In this document: positions 31,352 through 42,718 of the stretch, piece after piece
How the letters are laid out: every line of letters starts with the position of its first letter
Numbering within the stretch: the stretch's first letter is position 1
NCBI GenBank assembly: GCA_014529385.2
Contig: CM043955.1
Location: forward strand, 154,347,640 to 154,411,639
Direction: 5' to 3'
Length of the DNA stretch: 64,000 nt
Source of the DNA: Adiantum capillus-veneris
Taxonomy: Eukaryota > Streptophyta > Polypodiopsida > Polypodiales > Pteridaceae
Notes under the pieces: model-generated
What the model was told of the DNA's origin: nothing
Seen by the model: the letters and a program-made list of their open reading frames with translations, nothing else
The model's database searches: none
Translations under genes and position numbers: made by a program

Positions 31352-31900
31352 TCATTGACATGCATCACACCTCCGAACATATTCCTTGGCATCTGCAAAG
31401 AGTGTTGGCCAACATATGCCTGCCATTAAGATTGCTCTTGTGGTGGTCTTGCTAGAAAAGTGACCTCCACCTAATCCAGCATGTGCTTGTTCTATAATGG
31501 GAATATATCCGTCTTCATTTGCACAAAGATGCAAACGTTGATCCTTACCTCTCCGATACAATTGGTTTCCAATAAGATCATAGTCTCTTGATTCTGTTTC
31601 AATTGCTCTTTGACGGCGTTTACTCATATCCTCAAGAAATGTTCGGCTCGATAAGTAAGTAACTAGATAGTTACTCCACTGAGGAACAAGTGACATTTGG
31701 AACGATGTTACATGAGGTATGGATGTTTGTTTTTGACATTGAGGACAATCTTTCACAAAAGAATGAACATCACTCCTCATAGTTGGCCAATACTCCAAGT
31801 CTCAAGATCCGTCGCATAGTTTGATTTTTCGCAAAGTGAAGTCCTACTACGATAATATGTGCTTGACTTAGGTATTGGGCTTTCTCTTCAGGATTAATAC
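31352..31900 (-). pseudogene. Element B: two successive HHCC zinc-binding modules before integrase
   Basis: The first module reads LCINPEEKAQYLSQAH, GLHFAKNQTMRRIL, then after a frameshift EYWPTMRSDVHSFVKDCPQCQ (about 31720-31900). After a linker with YLSSRTFLEDMSKRRQ comes a second complete module: RRGKDQRLHLCANEDGY, EQAHAGLGGGHFSSKTTTRA, GICWPTLFADAKEY and CDACQ (31352-31560). Gypsy integrases normally have one HHCC module. Both copies keep paired His and Cys residues. Element C shows the start of the first type (LGSDQILRLCINPEE) at the window end. Confidence 0.75.
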
Positions 31901-32593
31901 ACAACAGCAATATTCCATCTTGATTTTTTTTTGTAACCTTCTAGCTAATTGCTCAATTAATCCGATTGTAATAGGAAAGGGTATTTGCGAATCCACTTGA
32001 GCTATGTTCATCAATGATACCATATTTTTCGACCAACGAGGTATCATTTCAAAGATGAACAAATATGCATCTGGTATATCATCATCTATTCCTTTAGGTG
32101 GTTCTCTTGAAACAATCCTTGACAAATGATCTGCTCTTTGATGAGTAGTGCCCTTTTTTACAACTACAGTGAAATCAAATTCCGGAAAAATGATGAACCA
32201 TCCCACTATTCTTCCTGTGTTGCATGGCTTGTTGACCAAGTACAATAAGGCTTGGTGGTCCACAAAGAACATAAATTTGTTAGCTAATAGGTAATGTCTA
32301 AACTTTTTTATGGCATAGATCATTCCTACTCCTTCCCTCTCTGTGGTGGTATAGTTCTTTTCTGCCATATTCAACTGTCGGCTAGCATAAGAAATAGGAA
32401 AATCATTTTTTTCATCTCCTGGTTGAGCTAGTATACACCCAATGGCAAAATTGGAAGCATCTACATGTATGTGGAATATCTTGTTCCAATGTGGTGCTTT
32501 CAATATTGGAGCTGAGGTGAGAGCTTGCTTAAGCTTCATGAAGGATTCTTCACACTCATCAATCCATTCAAAGTGTGTAATCAAGTTGTACAT
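31868..32593 (-). pseudogene. Element B RT thumb and RNase H
   Basis: The 241-residue frame covers the RT end (FEWIDECEESFMKLKQAL) and RNase H: FHIHVDASNFAIGCILAQPG with the catalytic Asp, TTTEREGVGMIYAIKKFRHYLL, FMFFVDHQALLYL and HQRADHLSRIVS. It removes RNA from the RNA-DNA hybrid. It overlaps the RT palm frame at 32581-32593, where a frameshift lies. Confidence 0.88.
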
Positions 32594-33208
32594 GGGTTTG
32601 CAATTATAGCGTACATGTAAATGAACCGCCTGTAATATTCAAAATGACCCATGAAGGCTTGAACCCCTTTGACTGTTGTTGGTCTAGGCAAATTAGCAAT
32701 AACATGAATTTTATCCATATCAGTAGCTATGCCATTTTTAGACACTATATGTCCAAGAATTTTTTCTTGTCTACCCATAAATATGCACTTTTCAAGATTT
32801 AAGCAAATTCTATTAAGTCTACATTTTTCGAATACCTTTTTGAGGTGTTCAAAATGTTCAGCCCTGATTGATGAATGTACGCATATATCATCCATATATA
32901 CTTCCAAGAAATTCCTAAGATATTCTTTGAAAGCATGGCTCATCAATCTTTGAAAGGTGGCAGGAGTATTAGTTAACCCAAAAGGCATAACTTGATAGGC
33001 AAAAATACCCCATTCCGTTGCAAAGGCAGTTTTATGCTGATCTTTTGGGTCAACCAAAAGATCATTGTATCCCGAAAAGCCATCTAAAAAGCTGTAAGCT
33101 TCTTTACCTGCAACTTGTTCTAAAACATGTTCAGTGACTGGAAGAGAAAACTTGTCTCTAATGTAAGTTGTATTCACTTTCTTGAGGTTGATAGACACCC
33201 ATAGTTTT
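32581..33208 (-). pseudogene. Element B RT palm, 5'-truncated
   Basis: The frame from the break at 33208 reads GKLWVSINLKKVN, then AYSFLDGFSGYN (motif A), MPFGLTNTPATFQR (motif B), VYMDDICVHSS (catalytic YMDD) and LGHIVSKNGIATDMDK. Sequence upstream of GKLW is unrelated, so the truncation is sharp. Confidence 0.9.
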
Positions 33209-33667
33209 CCAAAAAAATGCTTTTTATGTAACCATGCATGTGTATTTGTAAGTTCTATGTTTCTCTAACTATGGGAAAACAATGGTATTTTCAAACTATT
33301 TTTTATTGTGACAGCACCATATTCGTATCTTAGTTGAGATGATAGCTATTATCACAGCTTTGTATCCCTTGTATGTGTGTGTATACATGTCTAAAAACTC
33401 CCTTCCGTGTGCTTCTCCCCGTGTGTGTTGTTTTGAGAGACGGTATTACCTTACGTGTTATGCTGTGGTGATCTATTAGAACCCTTTATGTGTGTGTAAC
33501 CATGTATAGAAAACACTTTTCCTTGTGCTTCTATTATAGCTTGTGCGATTTTTGATACAAAACATTGAATACCTTTTGTATTTTGGTGTATGTTTCTCTT
33601 CGTACATACTTGGAGGCTCCGTATATAGCCCTTTGTTGCTTCCAGCTGGTTTGTATCTCGTTAGCAT
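33209..33667. repeat. Flanking spacer with ~120-130 bp imperfect repeats
   Basis: The phrase CCTTTATGTGTGTGTAACCATG (33480s), a similar TATGTGTGTGTATACATG (33370s) and TTTATGTAACCATGCATGTG (33220s) recur. Each is followed by TTCC-TGTGCTTCT-like or CTATGTTTCTC-like text. Spacing is about 120-145 bases. There is no ORF. Confidence 0.45.
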
Positions 33668-35985
33668 TGAGGCGGAATCAAGTAAGGGCTACACTAACCC
33701 TAACACCAATGGAAATATCTCACACACTAAAACACGAGAGAGAGAGAGAGAGACAGAGAGAGAGAGACACAGAGACAGATGGTGTACAACTTAGCTTCAA
33801 CCTTATGATTTGCACAAGAAGGCACCTAGAGCTTGCGGATTCAAGTGACAAGATTTGGCTATAGCATCACTAGCACATTGTCTTGGGGTTATGGGATCCC
33901 TCTCACCATCCACCCTTTTACAATGGTAGCCAACAAATAATAGCCAATGAATCACAACGACAAGCAACAAAAAAACAACCTTCAATGAAACAAGTCACCT
34001 TATGAAGCTGAATGAGTTTGCCAAACCAAATTGGAGGAGAAGCGTGAGCCTTTGGACATGAAATTGCACCCAACACTACCAATTCATTGATGTTGGGGTA
34101 GATGCAAAAATTGTAGAAATATATATTCTACTCGCACTCACTCAACTAGCTCAATCTTTTCTATGCACCAAAGTGATGATGTATAGAAATCTTTCTCTCT
34201 CCTTACAACCAAGATAGAATTGGCGTGTGCTACGCTCAATCTAGTGTGCAATGGTGTAGAGATGCCTTTTACAAGGAGAGATGGGTTCTATTTATAAGTT
34301 TTTGGAAGCTTTGATTAGGATTAGTTCTAATCAATTTTATTAACAAAACAAGAGATAAGGAAATATTTTGATTTTTTAAATGGGAGTGGGTCTTCCTTAT
34401 CCCTTAAGCCACATGGATGTGGGCTCAAGGGGGAGAATTATTGAGAGTGAAAGGAGAGAGAGGTGAATAACTTGGAGGTGCCTACTCTAGTAGATAGTAG
34501 AGGGTGCAATTTACAAGAAGGGTTAGTTGTTAGTGATCACTAGAAAATGTTAGTGGCATATTTACAAAAGTGATGATGACTTGATTGTCAAGGAACCAAG
34601 GGTGAATGAGGTGGATGAGCTCTTGAGATTGGTGAAACCTCCAAGAATTATGGACTCACCCTTATGAAAATGACCGCCGGTTCTTCTTCTTCTTCTACTT
34701 CTACTTCTGCTTCTTGCGCCGCCTTCATGGTTGATCTCCACGATGAAGATGAGGATTATTGATGAAAACTTCTGATTTTCAGACGTTATGCAAGGATAAA
34801 GTGCTAAAAATTCATGCCTTTTAGAGGAGTTAACATGAAATTGTAATTTGGGGGTAGTAGAGAGTAGTATGAGAGCATATGTGTATGTAGAAGGCTATGG
34901 TGGTAAGAGGGGAAGGAGAGATGGTAAAGAAGGTGAGAGGGGCATGGAAATCTATACATTTGAAAGGATGATGGAGAGGGATGAGTGTGTATGTGGGTGG
35001 GAGTGTGAAAATGTGATAGAAGAGTGAGAGGATCCTTGTGTGCATAGAATGGGTAGACTAGGTCACACCAAACAATTCACCAGAATTCGTGCTTTCCTCA
35101 AAAAATGCTGAAATATTTATGTAAAATAATTCAGCTCACGAGCTTCAATCTGTATGTTGATAACTTTTGTTGATTCGGATGATAGAAGGGTGCCAAAATT
35201 CGCCCAAAAAGCTGTGTATTGTGGGACTGCAAAGGTGCTTATGTGGAACCCTTTTTAGTTGAATTCTCCTTATACATCCAAAGGTGAGCCCCCCATGAGC
35301 CATGCCATGACCTAAGGAGTCCAAGTGGCCCTTGCCACATGTATGGATGATGAATTTTGAAGAATAAAAAAAAATTGCACATGATAGACCTAGTGCTTGG
35401 ATTTTTCCTAGCCCTTGTCTTTATGAGCACATGGTGTATGGAAAAAAATATGTGCAGGACCCATGAAGGAATATCATGATAGGAGTATTTTATTTTGTTT
35501 TTGGGTGAAAGAGGAAAATATGCAAGCGAGAAAATATCTAGTGAAAGTGAGTGACAGTGCATAAACAAATTTCGACTTCCACAAGGGTGCGAGATGAAAT
35601 ACATGGGTTTATTTTGTAAAAATAAAAATTATGGGGTATGTACACACTAACATAGAAATATTTCATGCCATGAAAAGGATGCAAAGAGGTTTAGAAAAAA
35701 TGCACACTTAGGTCTACATATTTACACAATTACCGAATAAATTGAGAAAATAATGTTATGCTTAGGTCCTTTATTTGATAGATATAAAGAGGACCGTAAT
35801 ATTATAAATTTATTTTTTGTCTCCTAGCCCAATGACTTACTCAATGATATGATTAAAAAATGTGATAAAAACCCTAAACGCACTCACACTATTTACAACG
35901 AAAAAGCGAGCCTAGTCATTGTGGTAGGGTGTTTTTGCTGGGTGAAGTGGCTTCTTAAAATATTTTATGAGAGCCAAACTCATCA
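33668..35985 (-). repeat. 3' LTR of element D
   Basis: About 2.32 kb, starting TGAGGCGGAATC and ending near CTCATCA. It holds a GA-rich microsatellite (33727-33779), a TTC/TCT-rich patch at 34683-34710 and no convincing gene. Compared with the right LTR it lacks about 200 bp just after the first bases. The inner border is uncertain by a few bases because coding sequence runs into it. Confidence 0.85.
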
Positions 35986-36464
35986 GACCATGCAAACTCT
36001 ACATGTTGTGTCAACTTTTGGAGGGGGTGAAGTAACTCCGATGCCAAGTGAATGAAGCGTGACATGTACTTCACCTTTTGAATAAATGAAATTACTTCCT
36101 TAAGACTCCTTGGTGATGGTAGCTCAATGAGAGCCTGTGCCTTTGCTAGATCTACCTCAATGCCTTTGGAAGAAACCTTGTGACCAAGCAAGATCACTTC
36201 ATCCTCACCTATGTGGCACTTGTCGGGATTGAGTTGACCTCCCATATCATATAGCTTCTTCAAGCCTTCTTCTACCTTATGTAGATGCAATGATTTAGAG
36301 CTATAGATGCAAAAATCATCTATGAATACTCTAATAGACTTCCCAAAGAATACTTGAAACACCATGTTCACGAATCGTTTAAATGTTGCTGGAGCATTTG
36401 TCATGACTCTAAAATCAAAACAACCCCAAGGGGTGATGAAGGTTGTTTTTAATTGACCCCCCAA
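35955..36464 (-). pseudogene. Element D reverse transcriptase, C-terminal part
   Basis: The frame reads GCFDFRVMTNAPATFKRFV, the catalytic VFIDDFCIYSSKS, then HIGEDEVILLGHKVSSKGIEV and FIQKVKYMSRFIHLASELLHPL. Four residues normally present between VM and TNAP in motif B (the Pro-Phe-Gly-Leu of MPFGLTNAP) are absent through an in-frame 12-base loss, which should disable the polymerase. The coding ends at EFAWSDEF, merging into the LTR, so RNase H and integrase are deleted. Confidence 0.87.
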
Positions 36465-36491
36465 TGCAATACCTATTTGAAAGTAACCACA

Positions 36492-36713
36492 TTAGCCATC
36501 ACATACCGTGTACTTTTCTTTACCTGCTACCTCATTAAGAAACTCATCTTGAAATGGGAGGAGAAAGTGATCCCTTTTTGTTGCCTCGTTGAGCGGACGA
36601 TAATTGACACATACCCTCCACTTGCCATTCTTTTTAGGGGTGACCACAACTGGAGAGACCCACTCAGAATTCTCTACGTGGTAGATGAACCCTGCTGTTA
36701 GAAGCTTCCTCAC
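36492..36713 (-). pseudogene. Element D reverse transcriptase, N-terminal part
   Basis: The frame reads AGFIYHVENSEWVSPVVV, PKKNGKWRVCVNYRPLNE, FLLPFQDEFLNEVAGKEKY and ends TVCDG just before a stop where FSGYN is expected. A stop and frameshift at about 36464-36492 separate it from the palm. Confidence 0.87.
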
Positions 36714-36752
36714 CTCTTTGAGTAGTGCTTGCTCTTTGATGACTCCTAACCT

Positions 36753-37331
36753 TCATAGCTTTTGTGCTTTAGGTTTGGCCTCTGGCTTTAGCTCGATCTT
36801 GTGTTGAATGGCATCCACTCCACGTACATCTGTGTAATCTTTAGCAAAAAGCTTAGGAAACTTTCTTAGCACATTTTTGAACCCCTCTCTTTCCTCCCAA
36901 GTAAGAGTCCTTGACAACATACCATCTAGCATTTCTTCATCATGCAAACTTTGGTTCTCCTGGGGGCCTACCTCTTTTAAACCTTGGCAAGATGTCTCTT
37001 CGTTATTTGGCCTAAAACTTACACCCATGACTTCAATGGATGACTCCTCCTCCGTAGTGCCACCACTGCTTTCTTCTTCCGAGGTGTCATTGGTCCAATC
37101 ATCCCCGCTTTCACTTTGAGAAGATTCCTCATGGAGCTCCTCTTGACATTGCTCCTTCATGTCAAAGACAACCTTCTTGTGATTGTCATTCCTACAAATC
37201 AACTTTCCACTTTCCCAATCCTGCAAAGCTCGCATCCTCATTAGCCACGGTCTATGGATAGCCATTTCCCCTTGTAGACATAACATAGAAATCAACAACC
37301 TTCTTAATGCCAAAAGCTTCCACAGAAACAT
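36753..37331 (-). pseudogene. Element D protease-RT linker
   Basis: The frame starts within the protease end (AIHRPWLMRMRALQDWESGKL, comparable to the ILGRPFM-…-DW region with changes). It continues with an acidic Ser/Glu-rich linker (SEESSGGTTEEESS) and ends with the N-terminal extension of RT: FKNVLRKFPKLFAKDYTDVRG, AIQHKIELKPEAKPKAQKL. It joins the RT frame through a frameshift near 36730. Confidence 0.75.
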
Positions 37332-37980
37332 TCTTACAAACTCCCAAACACCTAGCCTTGCTATTATTTGCCATTTTTACTTTGATTTCAGGCGTCTCAT
37401 GAAAGTGCATGCCTAGTCTCTGCATAAGGTCCTTTGTCATGATGCAAATTTGTGCACCCCCATCCACTAGACCCTTCCTAACTAGTTTTCCCTTGATATA
37501 GCAATCTAGCATAGGTGTAATATCCTCATTCAATTGGGCATATGAAATTTTAACAGGAACATTTTCTTTCGTCCTTCTCCTAGTGCTAATTGCCTTTGTT
37601 AACTCCCTCCTAACTTGTGGGCACAATGCAAGAAATTGAGGCCATGATATGCTTGGACCGTTACCTCTCGTGTCCTCCATAAGGTTGTAGGGAGCCATAC
37701 CATGTCCAAGAGGGAAGTCTTGAAGGTTGATGCGGCGCCGGGTCCTCTTGGCTTCCTTGGTTTCCTTTGCTTTCTTTCCTCGTCCATGGTCACTTTGTGA
37801 TGTTACTCCTTCCTTTTCCTTACCTTTTCCCCGCCCACGTTTGATGCCATTTGCTTCAATGTCACCCTCTTTGGATTGTCTGACTTCTACAACATTGACA
37901 TTTGGGTCAGGCAAAGGTGGAATTCCTTCCACCCCTTGTGGAGGTGGTCTTGGTCCATTTGGCCTTTGTAGAAGCCTCAG
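37252..37980 (-). pseudogene. Element D protease
   Basis: A basic Lys/Arg-rich segment (KRGRGKGKEKEG) is followed by KGLVDGGAQICIMTKDLMQ with the active-site Asp in a DGG context. KVKMANNSKARCLGVCKNV and VDFYVMS follow. It is the canonical protease between gag and RT. The frame ends shortly before the ILG-type region, which appears in the next frame. Confidence 0.8.
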
Positions 37981-38853
37981 TTATTGACCAGCTCCTTCAC
38001 CTACATTCATCACTAGGTAATTCAAATTAGGTCTCCCTGGCTCCCCACGGGGCCAGGGATAATTATACATTCCATGTCCAGACTCTCCACAATTCCAACA
38101 TTGCAAGACTCTCCTAGGTCGTGGATCTCGCTCTTCAGACTTGTTTGCTTGTCCCTTTGGACCTACAACTTGTGCAAGGTGAATTGATAGGCTGCTTAAA
38201 GATTCATTTAACTTCTCAATCACTTCCGTCGTTACCTCAGGAAGCTCCCTAGATGTTGATGCTTGTGACTTACCTTTGGGTCTAAGACCTTCTATTGGAA
38301 CCTCTCCCCTTAAGCACTTGAGTTTCCTATAATTCTTAGCAGCCCTAGTTTCAGTTGCATCAAAGGTAGCAGGTGCACTCGCCTCTACTTTTACCTTAAG
38401 GTCGGGAAAGAGTCCGGCTATGAACCTCTCCTTCTTTAGAAATTCTGCACCATCACCAGGGTTAGCAATATTTTGTATCCATAGAGCCCAAAGACGTAGA
38501 AACTCTTGCTTGTACAAGTAGTAGTCATCTAAGTCTTTTTGCTTGTAAGAAACAATGTCTTGCCATAATTTTTGAGTGTTTTGGGGATCAAAGAAGTATT
38601 TCTTGAAACGATTCAAAACTTCCGTGTAATTCCCCTTAATTTCCTTAGGCAAAGAGTCAAACCAAGTGCTAGCATCTTTCCTAAGGAGTACCTCAAACAT
38701 TTCTACACATTCTTGATTAGTTACAATCTTCTTGATACGGCAAGACATTTTGAAATTTGCTAAGAATAATTCTGCATCCTCCCCAGGCTCACCAAAGAAC
38801 AAGGGGTAGCCACTCATTTGCCTAGTTGTATCCATGTTGCTAGTTTTACTCAA
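37981..38853 (-). CDS. Element D gag
   Basis: An intact 290-residue frame from MSKTSNMDTTRQMSGYPLFF, with the capsid-type domain (AELFLANFKMSC, KDASTWFDSLPKEIKGNYTE, KERFIAGLFPDLKVKVEA). A single zinc knuckle near residues 252-265 reads CWNCGESGHGMYNY, with Tyr where the last Cys is expected. This changed knuckle may weaken RNA binding. A stop at 37981 separates it from the protease frame, which otherwise reads on (LRLLQRPNGPRPPP). Confidence 0.87.
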   Translation of the reverse strand: MSKTSNMDTTRQMSGYPLFFGEPGEDAELFLANFKMSCRIKKIVTNQECVEMFEVLLRKDASTWFDSLPKEIKGNYTEVLNRFKKYFFDPQNTQKLWQDIVSYKQKDLDDYYLYKQEFLRLWALWIQNIANPGDGAEFLKKERFIAGLFPDLKVKVEASAPATFDATETRAAKNYRKLKCLRGEVPIEGLRPKGKSQASTSRELPEVTTEVIEKLNESLSSLSIHLAQVVGPKGQANKSEERDPRPRRVLQCWNCGESGHGMYNYPWPRGEPGRPNLNYLVMNVGEGAGQ

Positions 38854-38859
38854 AATTTT

Positions 38860-39411
38860 CTTTTTCTTTTTTTATTTTTTGTTTTGCAAAATCAAATTTC
38901 AAAGTAGAATGAAAATGTAAACATCAAAGCTTAGATCGTAGCGAATCAATGGCAAAATGAACGGATTGACTGAGGCATTGATAGCCGCTACTTGCCTAGG
39001 TTCAAACATACGACGGAAAACACGTTGAATTTCTAACTTTGTGCCAACTATTACATGCACGTCTTGTCTAGCCAAAGGAATGAATGTACGATCCAAGTCC
39101 TCTTGATTCATTAACCTAGCTAAAACAAGATAAACACATGCACATCAAAAGAGACATCATAGTCTACAAGTGGGAGTATAATAGGATTTCGGGATTGTAG
39201 AATATCTCTTAATGCTTTAGCACCAAAGAGGAATACAATACGTTGTTGAAAAAAGATTTTCCTATCAATGCAAACATTTATCCTAATCCCTTTCACCCAA
39301 TGAAACTGATGAAATTGAATTGCATGAGCAGGATTAAGAGGTGGTGCATTGTTCATGTAAACACAACTAGTTTTTGAAGACTTACCTTGTGTATGCTAAC
39401 ACAACCGCTCG
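38860..39411 (-). other. Element D leader with two similar short ORFs
   Basis: Two short minus-strand frames (39356-39120 and 39111-38899) end in similar peptides, NPIILPLVDYDVSFDVHVFI and NPFILPLIRYDLSFDVYIFI. This suggests an old ~230-bp tandem duplication in the leader. No function recognised. Confidence 0.4.
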
Positions 39412-39430
39412 TCCTCCGTGGAGGCACCAA
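39412..39430 (-). other. Primer-binding-like site of element D
   Basis: The minus strand reads TTTTGGTGCCTCCACGGAGG beginning a few bases inside the right LTR border. The TGG start and position fit a primer-binding site. I cannot name the tRNA. Confidence 0.5.
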
Positions 39431-39433
39431 AAT

Positions 39434-39693
39434 TGAGGCAGTCCGAGGTGGGCAACAAGAGAGGCGACCTCTAAACACCCCTCAAGGCTCCCGTGCTGCT
39501 CAATTGGGGCTGGGGCAACCACAAGCACAACAAAACAACAACCCCACAGCCAAAACCCAACTACACAAGGGGTGCCACCAAGTTTAAAAGCGAACTAGGA
39601 TGCAAAAAAAAGGAGGATTGTTAGAGCAACCCAAAATCAAGTAAGCACTTTACACTAACCCTAACACCAATGGAAAACTCTCACGCACTAAAA

Positions 39694-39747
<54 letters not shown>

Positions 39748-41954
39748 TGTACAACTTAGCTTCAAGCTTATGATTTGCACAAGAAGGCACCTAGAGCTTG
39801 CGGATTCAAGTGACAAGATTTGGTTATAGCATCACTAGCACAATGTCTTAGGGTTATGGGATCCCTCTCACCATCCACCCTTTTACAATGGTAGCCAACA
39901 AACAATAGCCAATGAATCACAACGACAAGCAACAAAACAACAACCTTCAATGAAACAAGTCACCTTATGAAGCTGAATGAGTTTGCCAAACCAAATTGGA
40001 GGAGAAGCGTGAGCCTTTGGACATGAAATTGCACCCAACACTACCAATTCATTGATGTTGGGGTAGATGCAAAAATGGTAGAAATATATCTTCTACTCGC
40101 ACTCACTCAACTAGCTCAATCTTTTCTATGCACCAAAGTGATGATGTATAGAAATCTTTCTCTCTCCTTACAACCAAGATAGAATTGGCGTGTGCTACGC
40201 TCAATCTAGTGTGCAATGGTGTAGAGATGCCTTTTACAAGGAGAGATGGGTTCTATTTATAAGTTTTTGGAAGCTTTGATTAGGATTAGTTCTAATCAAT
40301 TTTATTAACAAAACAAGAGATAAGGAAATATTTTGATTTTTTAAATGGGAGTGGGTCTTCCTTATCCCTTAAGCCACATGGATGTGGGCTCAAGGGGGAG
40401 AATTATTGAGAGTGAAAGGAGAGAGAGGTGAATAACTTGGAGGTGCCTACTCTAGTAGATAGTAGAGGGTGCAATTTACAAGAAGGGTTAGTTGTTAGTG
40501 ATCACTAGAAAATGTTAGTGGCATATTTACAAAAGTGATGATGACTTGATTGTCAAGGAACCAAGGGTGAATGAGGTGGATGAGCTCTTGAGATTGGTGA
40601 AACCTCCAAGAATTATGGACTCACCCTTATGAAAATGACCGCCGGTTCTTCTTCTTCTTCTACTTCTACTTCTGCTTCTTGCGCCGCCTTCATGGTTGAT
40701 CTCCACGATGAAGATGAGGATTATTGATGAAAACTTCTGATTTTCAGACGTTATGCAAGGATAAAGTGCTAAAAATTCATGCCTTTTAGAGGAGTTAACA
40801 TGAAATTGTACTTTGGGGGTAGTAGAGAGTAGTATGAGAGCATATGTGTATGTAGAAGGCTATGGTGGTAAGAGGGGAAGGAGAGATGGTGAAGAAGGTG
40901 AGAGGGGCATGGAAATCTATACATTTGAAAGGATGATGGAGAGGGATGAGTGTGTATGTGGGTGGGAGTGTGAAAATGTGAGAGAAGAGTGAGAGGATCC
41001 TTGTGTGCATAGAATGGGTAGACTAGGTCACACCAAACAATTCACCAGAATTCGTGCTTTCCTCAAAAAATGCTAAAATATTTATGTAAAATAATTCAGC
41101 TCACGAGCTTCAATCTGTATGTTGATAACTTTTGCTGATTCGGATGATAGAAGGGTGCCAAATTCGCCCAAAAAGCTGTGTATTGTGGGACTGCAAAGGT
41201 GCTTATGTGGAACCCTTTTTGGTTGAATTCTCCTTATACATCCAAAGGTGAGCCCCCCATGAGCCATGCCATGACCTAAGGAGTCCAAGTAGCCCTTGCC
41301 ACATGTATGGATGATGAATTTTGAAGAATAAAAAACAATTGCACATGATAGACCTAGTGCTTGGATTTTTCCTAGCCCTTGTCTTTATGAGCACATGGTG
41401 TATGGAAAAAAATATGTGCAGGACCCATGAAGGAATATCATGATAGGAGTATTTTATTTTGTTTTTGGGTGAAAGAGGAAAATATGCAAGCGAGAAAATA
41501 TCTAGTGAAAGTGAGTGACAGTGCATAAACAAATTTCGACTTCCACAAGGGTGCGAGATGAAATACATGGGTTTATTTTGTAAAAATAAAAATTATGGGG
41601 TATGTACACACTAACATAGAAATATTTCATGCCATGAAAAGGATGCAAAGAGGTTTAGAAAAAATGCACACTTAGGTCTACATATTTACACAATTACCGA
41701 ATAAATTGAGAAAATAATGCTATGCTTAGGTCCTTTATTTGATAGATATAAAGAGGACCGTAATATTATAAATTTATTTTTTGTCTCCTAGCCCAATGAC
41801 TTGCTCAATGATATGATTAAAAAATGTGATAAAAACCCTAAACGCACTCACACTATTTACAACGAAAAAGCGAGCCTAGTCATTGTGGTAGGATGTTTTT
41901 GTGGGGTGAAGTGGCTTCTTGAAATATTTTATGGGAGCCAAGAAAACGCCTATC
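39434..41954 (-). repeat. 5' LTR of element D
   Basis: About 2.52 kb, starting TGAGGCAGTCCGAGG and ending CCTATC next to AGCAT at 41955-41959. It carries an uninterrupted (GA)n array at 39701-39743 and otherwise matches 33668-35985 closely. The extra ~200 bp lie at 39440-39633. Confidence 0.87.
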
Positions 41955-41959
41955 AGCAT

Positions 41960-42585
41960 GAGAGGAAGTATAATGCATACAGAGACCAACGTGAGCAAGC
42001 TTTCACTCAATATGCCCAAAGTTGACCTGTATGGTGCGATAAGTAGTAGATGTATGCGTAGCTATTACTCGATAGTAGGAGACCTTGCGCTACAGTTGCA
42101 GTTAGATGGTGTGTGTGCTTAAAACTCTACGCAATTTTGAGTTTTTCACTAGCAATTGAAAACAGCATGCATGTGTGCTATGCAATTGCGTTCCTGTTTC
42201 TTGAGCCAAGCATACTTCCTTATATATACAAGTCCTTCAATCGGTGCATTGATTACGCATGTGCAAGTGGTTCTATTGTGCTAGTGTAGCCACCCACCGG
42301 GTGTTAAGAATATCCCCTTAGCCAGTTAAGCTTATCCCTTTCCACACTTATTCAAAACAAAGGAATTATCCTTAGCACTGGATATTTATTAATTTTCACA
42401 AGGGTTCGTACATTTTTATTATTATTAAAAATAATAACAACACATTGTTCTATGCGGAAAAAATATTTACAAAGCGAAGCCATACGGATTTTTTATTAAA
42501 AAAATCCTCTTGCGTCTTGCTTGGATCCTTCTTCCGTCTCCAAACACGTCCATCATTCTTCTGCTAATGAAGTAATTGAATGTGA
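41960..42585. other. No gene recognised
   Basis: This is the flank of element D. It has short frames only, a TATATATA string at about 42220 and an AT-rich patch at 42415-42500. Confidence 0.5.
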
Positions 42586-42646
42586 TGTGTGTGTGTGTGT
42601 GTGTGTGATATCAAAAGGTGCTAGTCGTATGCGTCATATGTCCAAT

Positions 42647-42715
<69 letters not shown>
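42586..42715. repeat. Two (GT)n tracts separated by 40 bp
   Basis: (GT)n at 42586-42607 and 42649-42715. Confidence 0.95.

Positions 42716-42718
<3 letters not shown>

Larger units (their letters stand above)
29714..33208 (-). mobile_element. Element B, 5'-truncated Ty3/gypsy element (main part)
   Basis: The minus-strand order from right to left is RT, RNase H, two zinc modules, integrase, integrase tail and second protease-like domain. The element breaks off at 33208 inside the RT start (before GKLWVSINLKK), so its 5' LTR, gag and any first protease are gone. Its 3' part continues beyond element A at 15466-15684 and beyond the copia element at 11641-11984. It is the oldest of the three, with many stops. 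Confidence 0.85.
33668..41954 (-). mobile_element. Element D, Ty3/gypsy element with 2.3-2.5 kb LTRs
   Basis: Two long direct repeats (33668-35985 and 39434-41954) flank a 3.4-kb interior carrying gag, protease and RT on the minus strand. The 5-bp flank AGCAT occurs before 33668 and after 41954. A primer-binding-like site abuts the right LTR. RNase H, integrase and polypurine tract are missing, so the element cannot move on its own. The LTR copies are nearly identical over most of their length, pointing to a fairly recent insertion, apart from ~200 bp present only in the right copy. Confidence 0.85.

Noticed and set aside
33659-33667. Alternative left border of element D at CGTTAG (with TGTTAG at 39619 on the right)
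   Set aside because: That border gives no matching target duplication, whereas the TGAGG border gives AGCAT on both sides and a primer-binding-like site next to the right LTR.
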